NCBI GenBank assembly: GCA_043777795.1
Contig: JAYWHJ010000327.1
Span: forward strand, 1 to 6,209
Direction: 5' to 3'
From: JAAFIP01 sp043777795
GTDB taxonomy: Bacteria > Pseudomonadota > Gammaproteobacteria > Burkholderiales > Burkholderiaceae_C
Length of the DNA stretch: 6,209 bases
Below the pieces are notes generated by a model. It was not told where the DNA came from and did no database searches. It was given only the letters and a program-made list of their open reading frames with translations. Below are positions 6,102 to 6,209 of the stretch, one piece after another; the stretch's first letter is position 1, and each line of letters opens with the position of its first letter. Made by a program: the position numbers and the translations under genes.

Positions 6102-6209
6102 GACTCGACTCTGGCGTTTGAGGGCTGTGCCTGTGCACGCTCCGGCACTTGGTGTGTACAGCTCCGCGGCTGTCCCCCGCCCTTCGGGCTCCTCCTTTAT
6201 GCCGCTGCG
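6102..6209. repeat. Hairpin-rich GC-rich non-coding tail, possible extragenic repeat
   Basis: No gene is supported in these 108 bases. Several short stems occur in a row: GTGC(6127-6130)/GCAC(6135-6138) competing with GTGC(6133-6136)/GCAC(6145-6148), ACAGC(6158-6162)/GCTGT(6169-6173) with a 6-nt loop, and GCCC(6179-6182)/GGGC(6186-6189) with a TTC loop. Consecutive stems directly after a stop codon suggest a 3'-end structure or a dispersed palindromic element. Only one copy is visible here, so the repeat call is inferred. The only nearby T-run is CTCCTTTAT (6193-6201), which is too short for a strong intrinsic terminator. Confidence 0.3.

Noticed and set aside
5244..6148. Minus-strand open frames (196 and 200 codons) opposite the RraA-like gene
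   Set aside because: Shadows of a confidently identified gene; the two overlap each other and show no recognisable domain.
6191..6198. AAAGGAGG on the minus strand, an excellent Shine-Dalgarno match
   Set aside because: No ATG, GTG or TTG follows at usable distance on that strand, and the downstream sequence is hairpin-rich with no supported gene.
1..6209. CRISPR array, tRNA, rRNA, insertion sequence or integrase
   Set aside because: No spaced direct repeats, tRNA cloverleaf, rRNA motifs, transposase reading frame or terminal inverted repeats were seen on either strand.

Overview
The window reads as a stretch of a betaproteobacterial chromosome, most likely Burkholderiales and perhaps Comamonadaceae. 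This is inferred from the high-GC coding style, a Bug-type (tripartite tricarboxylate family) binding protein, and the gene content typical of sugar-acid and hydroxy-acid loci in that group; no rRNA or other marker is present to prove it. All recognised genes are on the + strand.

Layout: (1) 1-1148, the 3' nine-tenths of a TRAP transporter large permease (DctM family), cut by the window edge. (2) 1179-2099, a DapA/NAL-superfamily aldolase-like protein with an unusual active-site loop. (3) 2111-3868, a sugar-acid dehydratase of the IlvD/Edd family with all three iron-sulfur cysteines, resembling L-arabinonate dehydratase. (4) 3869-4025, an intergenic stretch with a hairpin, a TTGACA promoter candidate and a good ribosome binding site. 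(5) 4026-5009, a secreted Bug-family solute-binding protein with no membrane partner beside it. (6) 5010-5372, a 363-bp gap that appears to hold debris of two lost genes: a Tat-type signal peptide without a start codon and a possible C-terminal tail of an Ldh2-type dehydrogenase. (7) 5373-6101, an RraA-family protein. (8) 6102-6209, a hairpin-rich, GC-rich non-coding tail.

Working model (inference): a sugar acid or related hydroxy acid is imported by the TRAP system, dehydrated by the IlvD/Edd enzyme to a 2-keto-3-deoxy acid, and then cleaved or further dehydrated by the DapA-like protein, giving pyruvate plus an aldehyde, or a semialdehyde. The RraA-like protein may add a second metal-dependent aldolase or decarboxylase step, and the Bug protein may capture a related acid. 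Genes 1-3 are close enough to be one transcript. The Bug gene probably starts a new transcription unit. I see no clearly novel system. The points most worth checking are the odd DapA-like subfamily, the gene debris at 5040-5325, and the structured tail at 6120-6190.
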